A DNA stretch of 64,000 bases from Isoetes taiwanensis (GCA_021234155.1 JAJEKV010000052.1:2722254-2786253), one strand, 5' to 3'; positions 21,720 through 35,600 are shown, numbered from the stretch's first letter. The notes: generated from the sequence alone by a model not told the origin. Made by a program: numbers and translations.

Positions 21720-22950
21720 CTAATGAATAATAAAGTTCCATTAATGGCTAAACTCAACTTCTAATATCGCAAAAAAGATGGAGACATATCAAATCTTATA
21801 CCTGCTCTTCGCAGAAAATAAATAAGAATATTAAGAACCTATCTTGCTTATCAAAAGACGAGATTCTTCCTTACCTAATGGAGTCTGATAGTCTCACTTT
21901 CCCAAATACATGTCAAACCAAAAACAAGCCATCAGTCTAAACCACCAAATATGCACTTTGTTGATATATGGCCGTGCTGCTTTCTCATTTGCATAATAGA
22001 ATGTAAATCAAGTAAAAAAGATATGAAACTTCGCAAAACGATAAAGCACTCTCTCAGACTAGAGCAACCAGCCCCTATAAAAGCCCTTGAACTATCAGCG
22101 CTCAGCAACGCTCAAGGAAACCAGCAAATAAATCAATATCTATTCCGATCTACAACCAAAAGACATTTCAGCAATGACCTAAACCTAATTTAGGCAAAGG
22201 CTACTTGTATCTTATATTATAATGTTTTAGTGCAAGTAGTGGACCACGCCCTAAAAGTTTCGACGACTCAAATTAACTTGAAAAAGGTTTGGATGGCCTA
22301 GATTCACTCCTTTTTACTCTTACTACGTTTCCCCCTTTTAGGGTTGGGCGCACAAAGTCCGGCGCATAAATATGCTATGAATGATGTCAAATTTAAATGT
22401 GCAAATATATGATGCTTCTGGTAAATGAAATGATCAACCTGGTCATCGAAGGTTTGCAGAGCAGTTGCTTCTTTCAGATCCGATGCTTTGTAGTTTTACT
22501 TGGATTTGACGAAATAGGCACAATGGCAAAAGATAAAAGCCAAATGTCTACCATTTGTCAAAGCAAAATAAGCAAAATAAATCAAAACAGAGCATGTAGC
22601 ACTCACCAGATGGGTGTAGGCATATTTCAATTGTAAAGCTTATTAAAGCCACACTTTGTAAAGGGATGCCCATGAAATGTGCCTTTTGTTTCTAGGGGTT
22701 CCATTGGAATATTCCAGAATTATTCATGCTACAAAAGTTGCACTGGAATTTATCTCTCTCGAATAAGAATAAATTTGTATTCTCTCATTACAGCATAAGT
22801 CAAACAGACAATTGAAGTTTCTGTTGGCCACATTATGGAGGTACGGTTCTATTTGTAATGGTTTTGCTGCAATAAATGTATTCTCTTTTATTCATTATTG
22901 TTGTTTCTTTTGTAGGCGCTCATTTAGCAAATACAAAGAATGTCTGGTTT
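21720..22950. other. AT-rich stretch, nothing recognised
   Basis: No further RCC1 exon or other gene was identified. A T run at about 22948-22968 marks its right edge. Confidence 0.4.
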
Positions 22951-22969
22951 TTTTTTTTTTTTTTTTTTA

Positions 22970-25239
22970 ATTATAATGATTGATTTTCTCTTGGGTGCGT
23001 GTCCCTAGTGATTTGGTGGTATAGGGATGTAGAGCATTTTGGCTTCATCAATGTAAGATTTTCCATGAAGCTTGCTCAGACAAATGTACTCTATGGCCCA
23101 TGGTTGGATTTAAAGTGGAAAATGGCATGGGGCTTGCAAAAAAAAGGCAGGACACTATTGGAAATAAAGTTACGATGTACTTTACAGGGTTTTCAATTTG
23201 CATAAATCGTTTCTAGAAATTATTTTGTGTGATCAATGCTTTGAATATTATATCTGGCTTTCCTAAAGAAAATGTGAAGGACTGTGCTCTTTGGCCATAC
23301 TAATTTTGATGGCATGATAATTGTGCAACAATGGTTGAAGTTCTCCCGAAAGACGGGAATGATGGTGGTTTCTACATTTGTATACAGGGGTAAAGAAAAA
23401 TACATTTGGTAAAAGAAAAAACCTGTACAGAAAAAAGCCCTAATCCAGCTGTTGAACTAGGGTTTCGTGATCTGCCTTTTCATGGCTTGGTGGACACGAA
23501 AAGTGGTGAAGTGAATCGAATGCAATGCAGGTCTCCACATCGTTGAGAGTAATCCGGCGCTTTGGCATGAGACTGGATTTGCACATACAGACGGCAGTCA
23601 AGTTCCCATGTATAAATTCAATTCGGAATGGCACAAGGAGAAATAAAAAGGCTGGATCTATGGCGGATTTGGATGAATGGAAGCAGATTATTAAATCTAT
23701 TCTTCTGTCAAGGCTATAAGTGTTGCTGCTCAAGATAATGGCATGCAAAATCGATCACATCAGGTTCGAACGTTGTGTGTTTTGCATTGGTAGAATTTTG
23801 AGGATTAGACCATTTGTAAGAGGCAACATAAGTGCAAAAGACGCTGATAATGGTAACACAGATTAGAAATTATGTTAATCTGTAGCTTTATCTCTAATAT
23901 TCTTTGTTCTAAGAACTTAGACTGGAAAGTAGCAGATCTGAGCATCTTTAGTGATCTAACCTCAAATACTTCTTGCACCTTAATAATGAAAGAATAGAAT
24001 TGATTTCATTTAAATGAACATTTTCATGCTAAGCAATGAGTTCTAGCTCTTAGTTAATGCTCGTACATAAGAATGCCATGCAAGCAAAATATGCCTTAGG
24101 GCTTCTAGATCTAGATGTTTTTGGAAAACATTACAATTTATTTGTGAGCGCTAACTTGTTGCAAGCTTAACTTGTGCTTTGTTGTTAAGTTTAGACATCT
24201 TGTAGCTTATTTATACACTGAGCTTGAACCTGAATATGGAAAGGGCATGTTCTCTGTAAATTATGAAAGGATCTAGTTAATATTAGTTTGAATTTAAGAG
24301 TAATTTTGAAAAAGCTCCCTGCATGCGATATTGGTCTTAGTTTGTGGGAAGTTCCCACTCGTATGCATGATGGCATATTAAGGGATTGAACTTCATTTTC
24401 TGAAAGCCATGACGAAGCAGATATTTTTGCATATATAGCTCCAGAAATTTGCTTATACTGCAAACGTATTTGCCTAAAATGCATTGTAGGATCCCTTTAG
24501 ACTAAGGAAATGTAAATTAATTGATATGCCGGTCTAGATCTGATGATTTTATCTTATCCAGCAGTCTATATGATATCTGAACAGGTTTTGCAGTAAAGAA
24601 AGAGTTAGATCATGAATATAATAGCATCTGCAAGTTGTAAGCAGTAAATTATAAATATCTATTTTGCGTTTCTGTTAACAAGCAAGGTGAAGGGCGAAGA
24701 GCCCAAGGAATCTAAGCTTACCTGCTAGTGCTTAGGGCTTTACCCCGATTAAGGCTAACAGTCCTCTGGTTTACTGCAGGTAACGGGATTCCTTGCTCCC
24801 TGGTTGTTTTCACATATTGTTCTATTTCATTTAGTGTGGAAGCTGATTCCATGACAAGATTGAACGTCAAGACAAAGATTTCATGACAAGATTGAATGTC
24901 AAGACAAAAGGATGTAAAAACAGGATGTATTCTAAAACTTCTTGAATGTAAGATGAGCTGATTTTATTTGGAAATAGTAGAACAATTTGACTTGGTTAAC
25001 TTTAGGCATTGGATCGTATGGACTTACAGATTCTGTATAAACATATGGATAATTTACGATATGACATGGAATTGATTCTTTCTTGTATCTTTTGGATTAA
25101 TTATTTGTAACCAGGTTGAGGCTTAGGTTGGCATGCACCTGTTCTAACCTAAGGCTGCTAATTGTACCTGAAAATGGTCTTTGAAAAAGTCCATTGAATG
25201 GTAAAAAGTCTGTTTAAAATGGATTTAAAGGTTTTTTTT
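22970..25239. repeat. 2.27-kb direct repeat, copy 1
   Basis: It is nearly identical to 25748-28014 (offset 2778 bp at the left end). It starts at ATTATAATGATTG just inside a T run and ends at GGATTTAAAGG plus eight T. No protein family is recognisable; the small frames are conserved only because the copies are recent. Differences cluster near 23848, 23996-24040, 24128 and 24770-24810. Confidence 0.9.
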
Positions 25240-25747
25240 GCTTTACTCAGTTCTCTAGTTATACTAGCGACCTTAATCCTGGTTACTTTCATATTTCAGG
25301 TGTAATCATTGTTTTATTAACGATATTGATGTTTGTATAGACTCGTAATGAGGATTTTGACACAAACAATCATTGGATAATGGAGCTAGTTTAGCTCAAA
25401 TACAACGAGAGCAGCATTTATAGCCTCTCTTTTGCAGGCAGACTAAAAGGTACATTCTTTTGTCATTTTCAAAAGAAAACAATTCTAGTGATAAGAGTAT
25501 GTTATTGGATTGTAGACCATGCTTGGGTTTTTGGATATAAGTTTTACCAAGCATGGTTGTAAATAATAAAAACGGATATAAAACCTTTTTTGCCATTGGG
25601 CTACTTGAGTATACAATTATAGGAGGGGTAGGGCCTTGTTGGTGCAACAAGGTCCTACTCTCCTTGTTGTCACCAATTTCAATGAAAAGCAAAACTGGTT
25701 TAAACACCACAAGGCCCCCTAACCTACGGAAGGAGGAAGGGTTTTTT
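25240..25747. other. spacer between the two 2.27-kb repeats
   Basis: Single-copy here. It has two short inverted repeats, ACCATGCTTGG/CCAAGCATGGT (25517-25556) and GCCTTGTTG/CAACAAGG (25633-25655). No gene. Confidence 0.5.
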
Positions 25748-28014
25748 ATTATAATGATTGATTTTCTCTTGGGTGCGTGTCCCTAGTGATTTGGTGGTAT
25801 AGGGATGTAGAGCATTTTGGCTTCATCAATGTAAGATTTTCCATGAAGATTGCTCAGACAAATGTACTCTATGGCCCATGGTTGGATTTAAAGTGGAAAA
25901 TGGTATGGGGCTTGCAAAAAAAAGGCAGGACACTATTGGAAATAAAGTTACGATGTACTTTACAGGGTTTTCAATTTGCATAAATCGTTTCTAGAAATTA
26001 TTTTGTGTGATCAATGCTTTGAATATTATATCTGGCTTTCCTAAAGAAAATGTGAAGGACTGTGCTCTTTGGCCATACTAATTTTGATGGCATGATAATT
26101 GTGCAACAATGGTTGAAGTTCTCCCGAAAGACGGGAATGATGGTGGTTTCTACATTTGTATACAGGGGTAAAGAAAAATACATTTGGTAAAAGAAAAAAC
26201 CTGTACAGAAAAAAGCCCTAATCCAGCTGTTGAACTAGGGTTTCGTGATCTGCCTTTTCATGGCTTGGTGGACACGAAAAGTGGTGAAGTGAATCGAATG
26301 CAATGCAGGTCTCCACATCGTTGAGAGTAATCCGGCGCTTTGGCATGAGACTGGATTTGCACATACAGACGGCAGTCAAGTTCCCATGTATAAATTCAAT
26401 TCGGAATGGCACAAGGAGAAATAAAAAGGCTGGATCTATGGCGGATTTGGATGAATGGAAGCAGATTATTAAATCTATTCTTCTGTCAAGGCTATAAGTG
26501 TTGCTGCTCAAGATAATGGCATGCAAAATCGATCACATCAGGTTCGAACGTTGTGTGTTTTGCATTGGTAGAATTTTGAGGATTAGACCATTTGTAAGAG
26601 GCAACATAAGTGCAAAAGAGCGGATATAATGGTAACACAGATTAGAAATTATGTTAATCTGTAGCTTTATCTCTAATATTCTTTGTTCTAAGAACTTAGA
26701 CTGGAAAGTAGCAGATCTGAGCATCTTTAGTGATCTAACCTCAAATACTTCTTGCACGGAATAATGAAAGAATAGAATTGATTTCATTTCGTGAACATTT
26801 TCAGTGCTACCGAGTTCTAGCTCTTAGTTAATGCTCTGTACATAAGAATGCCATGCAAGCAAAATATGCCTTGGGGCTTCTAGATCTAGATGTTTTTTGG
26901 AAAACATTACACAGATTTGTGAGCGCTAACTTGTTGCAAGCTAACTTGTGCTTTGTTGTTAAGTTTAGACATCTTGTAGCTTATTTATACACTGAGCTTG
27001 AACCTGAATATGGAAAGGGCATGTTCTCTGTAAATTATGAAAGGATCTAGTTAATATTAGTTTGAATTTAAGAGTAATTTTGAAAAAGCTCCCTGCATGC
27101 GATATTGGTCTTAGTTTGTGGGAAGTTCCCACTCGTATGCATGATGGCATATTAAGGGATTGAACTTCATTTTCTGAAAGCCATGACGAAGCAGATATTT
27201 TTGCATATATAGCTCCAGAAATTTGCTTATACTGCAAACGTATTTGCCTAAAATGCATTGTAGGATCCCTTTAGACTAAGGAAATGTAAATTAATTGATA
27301 TGCCGGTCTAGATCTGATGATTTTATCTTATCCAGCAGTCTATATGATATCTGAACAGGTTTTGCAGTAAAGAAAGAGTTAGATCATGAATATAATAGCA
27401 TCTGCAAGTTGTATGCAGTAAATTATAAATATCTATTTTGCGTTTCTGTTAACAAGCAAGGTGAAGGGCGAAGAGCCCAAGGAATCTAAGCTTACCTGCT
27501 AGTGCTTAGGGCTTTACCCCGATTAAGGCTAACAGTCCTCACGGTTTCTTTGCAGTAACGGATTCCTTGCTCCCCTCGGTGTTTTCACATATTGTTCTAT
27601 TTCATTTAGTGTGGAAGCTGATTCCATGACAAGATTGAACGTCAAGACAAAGATTTCATGACAAGATTGAATGTCAAGACAAAAGGATGTAAAAACAGGA
27701 TGTATTCTAAAACTTCTTGAATGTAAGATGAGCTGATTTTATTTGGAAATAGTAGAACAATTTGACTTGGTTAACTTTAGGCATTGGATCGTATGGACTT
27801 ACAGATTCTGTATAAACATATGGATAATTTACGATATGACATGGAATTGATTCTTTCTTGTATCTTTTGGATTAATTATTTGTAACCAGGTTGAGGCTTA
27901 GGTTGGCATGCACCTGTTCTAACCTAAGGCTGCTAATTGTACCTGAAAATGGTCTTTGAAAAAGTCCATTGAATGGTAAAAAGTCTGTTTAAAATGGATT
28001 TAAAGGTTTTTTTT
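25748..28014. repeat. 2.27-kb direct repeat, copy 2
   Basis: Second copy of 22970-25239. Its right end runs into a 22-bp T run (28007-28028), whereas copy 1 has a T run outside its left end. The paired T runs suggest they took part in the duplication. Confidence 0.9.
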
Positions 28015-28393
28015 TTTTTTTTTTTTTTGTTTTTGAGGGAATGAGATTTTTTCCATTAATTATAGATTAAAAAATACATAATATCCAAGTATTTGACCAA
28101 GGGAGATCAATATACTGGAACAAGTTTGAGCAAAACATAGAGTAAAGTCTGGAATTATCCAAGTGCATATCCAAAAATTAATAAACTGATATGCATTGTA
28201 AAACCAAATTATACTGATAATTCCTGATTTGAGAGTTTGAGAAAATAAAAGCTGGAAGTTAAAAACTGGAGTTCTGCTTCTTGACAGTCTGAAATATTTG
28301 AAAATCTTTGTAGCAGTATCACAGAGTCGCAATTACCTGAAAGATAAAGATGAAGAAGACAACACAATGGCAAGTTAAATGAGGAAACAGAAC

Positions 28394-28956
28394 CTATGGA
28401 TCAAGGAATGGGGAACGGTCAGAGAAAGCTGGCTTCAGGATAAAGTTGGTTTTCTTTCCCCAGTCCAAACACTCCAGCAAATCAGAAACACAGGAGGTGG
28501 CCATTAGGATAAGCAAGTTTCCATATGTATCTGCTTTACACCTGTGATAGTAGTAGCATTCCCTGTAGAAATTGAACTGTTTCTCTGTCACATGCATGCT
28601 GGTAGTTTCCATAAACCAGAATAATGTATACATCTGATAAGTACTCTTGCAGAACTCATAAGCCCACTGGATCTCAAAGATCGGAAATTCTTCAAGGCTT
28701 GGGAAGATTCTGTCATGAATTTTTGATTTCTAATAATAGTCCTGATGAGCATTCACCTGAGTCTTGATCTGACCTTTATACCTGATAGCTTCCTTAAAAG
28801 ATCAAAGCTAGTATCCAGATCCCTCTTGCAGAACTCCAGATATTCTAGACAATCATAATAATATCTTTGAAGAAGATACTGCAAAAGGTGTTTGTTGAAG
28901 TTGCATTTGCTTTTTATCTTTAAAGCAGGTACTGCAAAAGGTTTTTGTCGAAGCAA
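28394..28956 (-). CDS. unknown protein with YRECYYYHR motif, two last exons
   Basis: A likely exon from about 28884 (after TTTTGCAG) or 28956 to 28774 encodes YLLQRYYYDCLEYLEFCKRD and LRKLSGIK. A second, 28729-28394, encodes KSKIHDRIFPSLEEFPIFEI, then WAYEFCKSTYQMYTLFWFM, FNFYRECYYYHRCKADTYGN, and ends FSDRSPFLDP before TAG. The exons join in phase 0 (AAG|GTCAGA to TATTAG). I know no family with this motif. A related last segment occurs at 36110-36340 inside TE2, which suggests a transposon-associated gene. The ~370 bp downstream end in a T run, an A tail on this strand. Confidence 0.5.
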
Positions 28957-28999
28957 AGGGTGTTTATCGAATCACTACTTGCTCTTGAGGCAATAGCTG

Positions 29000-29614
29000 A
29001 AGCTTCCAGTTGAGAAAGGAAGGAATTTATGGTATATCGTGGTCTATTCACCTTAATTATTGTGCTTTAAAAAAGAAATTTGCAGGTTGTATGGCTGGAT
29101 ATTGCTATTATATTGCCGCATTGATTACAAAGTGGTTTTGCTCTGAATTAGGAAAAAAGGAGGTATGGCCTTGCCAATTTGACTCTCTTTTTTATTCTAT
29201 CTTTACGGTTGTTGAATTATGCAGATAGTATTTGAGTCTATAGAGCATAGATGCAAGTTCATAGAAGGGCATATTTAAGTCTTTCAGCTTTGATAGCTCT
29301 ATCCACTAGAAGAAATATATACCATATCTTTGTTTCTCGACATAATATTTTGGAGTGAACAGAAGTCCTTCGGGTCTAAGCACAATATTGGGGGGCAATT
29401 TTTTTGTCGCCGACATAGGGTGCTGGGGTGCTTTATGCCTTTTTTCCTAATTTTAGGGTCCATTAACGAAGAACAGCATCGAGCGCGAAAAAACTCGAGC
29501 AAATTAAGGAGAGATCGGTAGCCCGCCAAGAATCTCTTCCCAAAATGTGGCTATCCCTCCAAATTCCAGTTTGCATTTGTTGTATTTTCTTTCCTTCTTT
29601 TTTTTCAAGAACAG
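29000..29614. other. upstream flank of the TE1 transposase
   Basis: No gene. It should contain the left end and promoter of TE1, but I could not find an inverted repeat matching a right end. The GGGTGCTGGGGTGCTTTATG stretch near 29418 was tested by eye without success. Confidence 0.4.
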
Positions 29615-32600
29615 ATGGATTTGGTTGAGCGGTATGCTGCCGAATTTCAAGCAAAGTTTGGGGATTCAGATCCAGAACTTATAGCAAAAGAGCTGGGATT
29701 CGATCTTGAAGCTGATATACCAGAAATCTTGTTACCAGAAATTGAGGCATCGACTGTTGTGGTTGGAAAAGAATTTTCAATTTTAGGAGAGAAGCCTTCA
29801 GTTCTTCCTTGTGATAATGTAGTTTCCCCTGTAATTGCAAAAGAAAGTCCTGCTGGCCATAACTGTTGTCCATGTATTCAAGTGAAATGCAAATGTATCT
29901 CACCAAATACAACTTGCAGGAAAATAATGTCTGCCAAAAGAAGGATGCAGAGGAAAAGAAGAGCAGAAAGATTAGCACTTGAATCTGCATCCAGTCCTCA
30001 CAGATTGGCCACTCAAACCAAACAAAAGTTGGCAAAAGGTATTTTGGATAATATTTATAGTGTATGCAAGAATTTATTTCAAGATGATAGGGATGAAATC
30101 TTGGCAAGAACAGGTCAGGGATTGCCAGAAATTGGTATAATGGGACACAAGGAATTGTTTGCAGTTAGGCAAGTTGTTGATAATGTGAAGAGCAGTCTTC
30201 AAACTAACAAACTAAGAAGGAACCAGGATATGACACAAGCGAGGTCATCTACTCTAATAGCTGTTAATAATGCTAGCAATAAGTCTGGAGTTGCAAAGAC
30301 TTTAAACATAAAGAGAAGGACTGTGTATGCTGCTTTGGACAAGAGGAAAGCAGCTACAATTGGTGGGCCCTGGTCCATGTTTAAGAGAAAGGATAGAAGT
30401 GATAAGCTCTCTTTTAAAGATCGAGAGAAGATATATAGTTACTGGGTTTGTAACACAAGGGTATCTCCCAACAAGAAACAAGTTGTGAAGCTTAGGAGAA
30501 CCAATGAAGGAGTCAAGAATTTCAAGCCATATAGGTTGCATCCCATCCACTTTTTGGAAGAATCTCAGGTTAGTGAACTTTGATATTAGTTTTGAAGTTC
30601 CTAGTATTGTCAATTTACTGCTACATTTGAAGATTTGAAGTGCAAATGTTATAAAAGTTTTTTTGTGTTGGCTTGACGTGCAGGTTGTCTTCTACAAAAA
30701 GTTTCAGAAACAGAATCCTGACATCAAAGTAGGTTTGAGAAGGTTTGAGTGCTTGAAACCTTTGTTTGTTAGGAGACTAAAAGATCGTGAAACTTGCATG
30801 TGCATTTATCACATGAAGATGGAATTTGTGAGACATAGAAGAGACATAAACACACATGGAACAAATTGTAAGTGCAAGTGTTCAATTTGTGGTGCCGGAG
30901 ATCTTTGTGAAGCAAAGGAGAAGACTTTCAATAGTGTTAGTGAATTATGGAGGTCAACGGTATGTTCTAAGGCAGATGAGGATCTTTGGCACAAAGCAAA
31001 TTGTCTAAACTTGATTGCAGCTCATGTGGAATAAGAAAATTCAAAAGATGTCCAAGGGAGGAGAGCGCTATTCGGACAATCGATTGGAAGAACTTTGAGA
31101 TAGATAGATAGATAGATAGTAGTTTTAACGTCACGCCACTAGGCAGCATCCAACTGGACATGTGACCACACACCACACTACATTGCTTAGTTGGGCCCTG
31201 CCCCCAACCACCTTACATTGCGTCTGTTGGGATTTGACTCCCAACAGTACCGAGTGCATTTTTATTCAATATTTGAAATAACATGTAACTTATTTAAACT
31301 AAATCTGAAACTATGAATCTGAGACTGCTGCAGGTTAAAGAGACAATAAAAAGGAATGTGGGAAAGGATGGCTCCATCAAAACAACAACATTGAAAGAAT
31401 TCATGTCTCATGCTGAATCTGTCATGAAGCAGTTCATTTCACATAATTACACAGCTAGATGGCAAGCAGAACAATTTAAAAACTGTCTTCAAACATTTCC
31501 AAAAGGTACTGTGGTTTCTGTTATAGATTTTGCCGAGAATTTCTCCTTCAAAGTTCAACAGGAAATCCAAAGTATGCATTGGCATAATGACCAATGTTCC
31601 ATCCTAGTTCATATCACTTACAGACATGCCCAAGAATCTGAGATCCCACACATCAAGATTGGTGACAGAAAAATAGTGAAAGAGACACATTTCTACATAT
31701 CGGACGTATTTGTCCAGCATTGTTTGCAAAACCATCACGAGTTTTTGTTGAGCAGGGGAGTTAATTTGGCAAAACATGTGTTCTGGTCTGATGGATGTGC
31801 CTCCCAGTTCAAATCTTCTAGAGCTTTCTACTTCTTAGGAAGATTCTACAAGCTCAAGGGGATTAAGTTGCAGTGGAACTTTTTTGCCACATCACATGGT
31901 AAAGGGGAGCATGACGGGGCTGGAGCTGTCATCAAAAGAATATTGACGAGTGAAATGCTTAAAAGGGACAGCACAACCCTTAAGAAATTCTGAAGATGTT
32001 GTCAACTTTCTCAATTCTTATTTCAGCTGCAAACAAACTTCAAAGGAATGCAACATACAAAGGTATTAGTTTTATTCCATAGTGTTGAGTAATTTTATAT
32101 TGAAATTATTTCTTACACCCAAAACCGTTTATTTTAGGTTCTTCTGGCTTGTTAAGTTGGGTGATGTGAACAGATATTTGCCATATGAATGTGATACTTT
32201 AGCAGGTACAAAAAAGATTCACACAATTAGGCCTTACTGCCAAGGGGTGTAAATATGGTAATGCTACCCAAAAAAACGCGAAAGCACTTAGCACCTAAAG
32301 CACTTCCAAGCACTTAGCAACCCGTAGTTATACCTCCCACAATCTCGACCTCGGTTCCCGCGCGCACCTAGCTTCCAGGCACCTTCCTTTTTTTTTTTAT
32401 CCCAATTTGTGTTTCTTTTGCTCTGTTTTTCTCCCGCTCACATCATAGATCAATTATCCGGAACTTACATTCGTGAATCGATTACAATGGTAGAGGAGGC
32501 AGTTACAGCTGAGGATTTCGAAAGGATACACGGCCTTTCAAACCATGGTTTGCAGCCTCTGAGCATTCAATTGGGCGGCAAATAATGTTACACAAAACGA

Positions 32601-35600
32601 TGGGAATCGGTTGGCAAGAACCCCTCAATCCCAAGTCGAATTAAGGCACTAAAGTTGCTTTGCTATTCACCACATCCAAGGCCAAATTGGACGGTTTGTT
32701 AAGGATTCTTTATCCGGATGGGGTTTCAAACAATGAAGTCGGGGAAGCAATTTGCCCTTGCATTTGCTTGGGAAAATTGCCAAGAAGGTCTTGAAGATCC
32801 GAAGGCCATCAAATCAATTGGGCCGCATATGGTGCCGCAGTTATGGTTTACGGGCATAGCGGTAGAGAGTTCGGGTGTTAAAGAGAAACAAGAAATTGAT
32901 TCAAAGCCTGGGTTTGAGCAAAAGAGGTAGCAAGTAGTAAACTTGATCGGACAAACTTGAAACCGAATCTGCCAGATAGTGACAGAGAATCACGGAAAAA
33001 ACTTATGATCAAGAAAACTTCGGATGGAAAAAGAAATGCAGGATATAGTTGTTAGCCTGGCAGCTGAAGAAAAGTCAAATGACAAAATTTTTAAAAGGCT
33101 AACCGAAAAAAGACACAGCATGGAACAATTGAAATCACTGCTTGTTGAAAAGAGGGGCCTGTTCATGACACGGGAAGTAGAACGGAAATAAAGGAGTTGG
33201 AGAGAAAGTTAATGTTTGAGGAGTATCTTTGCGAGTCCATGGAGTCATTATGCACGGAGATCCGAGATCCGGATCTGATTTTGAAGAAGGGAAATTTGGA
33301 GGCGAGAATTAATTCAACCGGATGGTGACATCAAGGCAGCCAAGGAATATGCAAAAACCTTGACAAATCTAGGAGACATCAAGAATTCAACATTCTGCAT
33401 CAACACCATCAAGAGAAATCTTCCAGGTTTTTTACAAAATTTTTGTAATGCTTGTGGTTTGGGATTTCATGATAAGTACAAGCTTTCTTTAATTCTTGAT
33501 TGCTCACATGAATATCATGTGATGTGTGCTGCCTTGTTAAAGGAAGGCAAATGTTTGAAATGTGAATGCCTAGTTTATGTTGAGCTTGGCTTGAGCATTC
33601 TGTTGCTGATTGAGCGGGTTGCTTCCTTTGATCCTAGATTAAGTTTCAGGAAATCAGATTTGGGATCAAATACAGGTCGGGCAATTGAAGATGTAGTAGA
33701 TGTGCAATCTGACCAATTGAAGTCCCCTTCTACTAGCACGAAGAGAAGAAGGTTGAGACATGTCAGGGATGATTCTGATATTGAAACAGAGAATGTTCTG
33801 GGACAGGTGACCCCAATGCAGGTGACCCCAAGAAGTGGCAGTAAATTTCAGGAAGAAACAAAGGCTGCTTCAGATGAGGAGATTGAGTATGTCTTAGACA
33901 CTCCAACCAGGAAGAAGCAGAAGCAAGATCAAGAAGAAAAAGTCGATGTGGTTGTGAAGAAGACGGGGAAGGAAAAGAAGACATTGAATAAAGAAGAGAC
34001 TAGCAAAAGAAAGGAGGTGGCAAGGCCAAAGCAAAGATTCGGACCAAAGCCAAGGTTACTAGAAAGTATCCTTTGAGAGGGAGAGGTCAAAAGAATGATG
34101 GGAATGATGCGGGGCAAATGAACTTGCAAGGCAATGAAGAAGAGGTTGAGAAGGATGTCATGGACAACATAAACTCAACCCTTGCTGATATTGGTCAAGG
34201 TGGTTTGAAAGTTCAAAAGAAGTTCATGAAGAGCAGCCAAATACTAGAACCTGCACCAAATGTACAAGCCTGCGGACTATCTCGTACAAGATAAAGGTAC
34301 AAAACTTGCAGCAATCATTGAATCCATGAGGGGGAAAAACAACATCCCCTTGAGCAGAATAATTCATTCCTGATTGTTTAATTTGAATTCTTAAATTATT
34401 GTATTCATTATTTGAGTTGTCTTCTGTAATCTTCAGGGAGTGACCAAGTAGTCCAAAGTGATGAGGACTTAAATGTATCCCAATTAACTTCCAGGTCTTG
34501 TGCTTTTTTAATTTAATCTCAATATTTGTACTTGAATTTGGGTGTGTATTCACTTGATTAATGTTGTGAATGTTAGGTCCACTGAAGTACAAAGTGTAAA
34601 TGTAGCTTCAAGTTCCACTGCACTGCCAATTGTTATTAGGCAAAAGAGATTGCTGATTCTAGATCTTAATGGCGTTCTCGTGAAGAGCTTTAGAAGAAGC
34701 AATCAATTGAGGGATGATCTTAAAAAGATAAACCCTCAATTATTAAAATCATCAACAACTAACAAAGTAGTTGTATTCAGGACGGGAGTACATGCTTTCT
34801 TGGAGGAAGCATCTTCTTGGTATGACTTAGCCATTTGGTCCTTTATGAACAGTTTAATGTTCATGAGGTGCTTGATGTCCTATGTCCCCGCTAAGAAAGA
34901 CAAATTCATCTTCATTTGGGACCCGAGTTTACGTGATGAGATGCCTTTCAAGTATCCTTTGGAGTATTCTAATCCTATTTTTATGAAGCCACTCCATAAG
35001 GTATATGCACGACTTTCCACGAGTATGGCGAAAATGTAATTATTGCGGATGATGAGGTTTACAAGGCATTTACGTCCCCCCATTTACTTCCATCATGGTG
35101 CCTACTTTCACCGTCGATAACCCGATGAAATTACGGATGTTTATTTGCTTCCAATACTTAGGCGGGTGTCACGTCTTTGAAAGATACTTTAGGTGTCTTC
35201 AAGAATAACACTAGAGCGAAATGTTATACAAGTATTTCCACAGGTGTTCTTGAAGAATTATTCCAGCAGGACATTGGAGCAGATAAGAAACTGCTGGTCA
35301 AAGCATACTGCAAGGGCCAGATTCAGTGGTTAGTTGATGCACATCGAAATGTCTTCAGTGCAGACCAGTTGGTTCATCTACAGAAGTTTTTAGATTCCTG
35401 ATCCTGGTATAAACTTTGTAAATTGCCTCAATTTTGTTACATAGAGGCATGTAACTATGTGAGTGCAGATTTGCCTCCATTTTGTACAGATACTATGAGA
35501 GTGCAGATTTGCCTCCATTTTGTAACTACACAAGAATTTTGTACCATCTTGCAATGTAATATATCTTCATTCTCTTTCATTATGTGTTCTCGTATGAATT

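Noticed and set aside
23440-23748. Frames of 102 and 64 codons present in both 2.27-kb copies (also 26218-26526)
   Set aside because: Identity reflects the recent duplication, not selection. Frames overlap on both strands and match no family.
29390-29480. Candidate left terminal repeat of TE1 (GGGTGCTGGGGTGC)
   Set aside because: No matching inverted copy was found to the right, and no target duplication.
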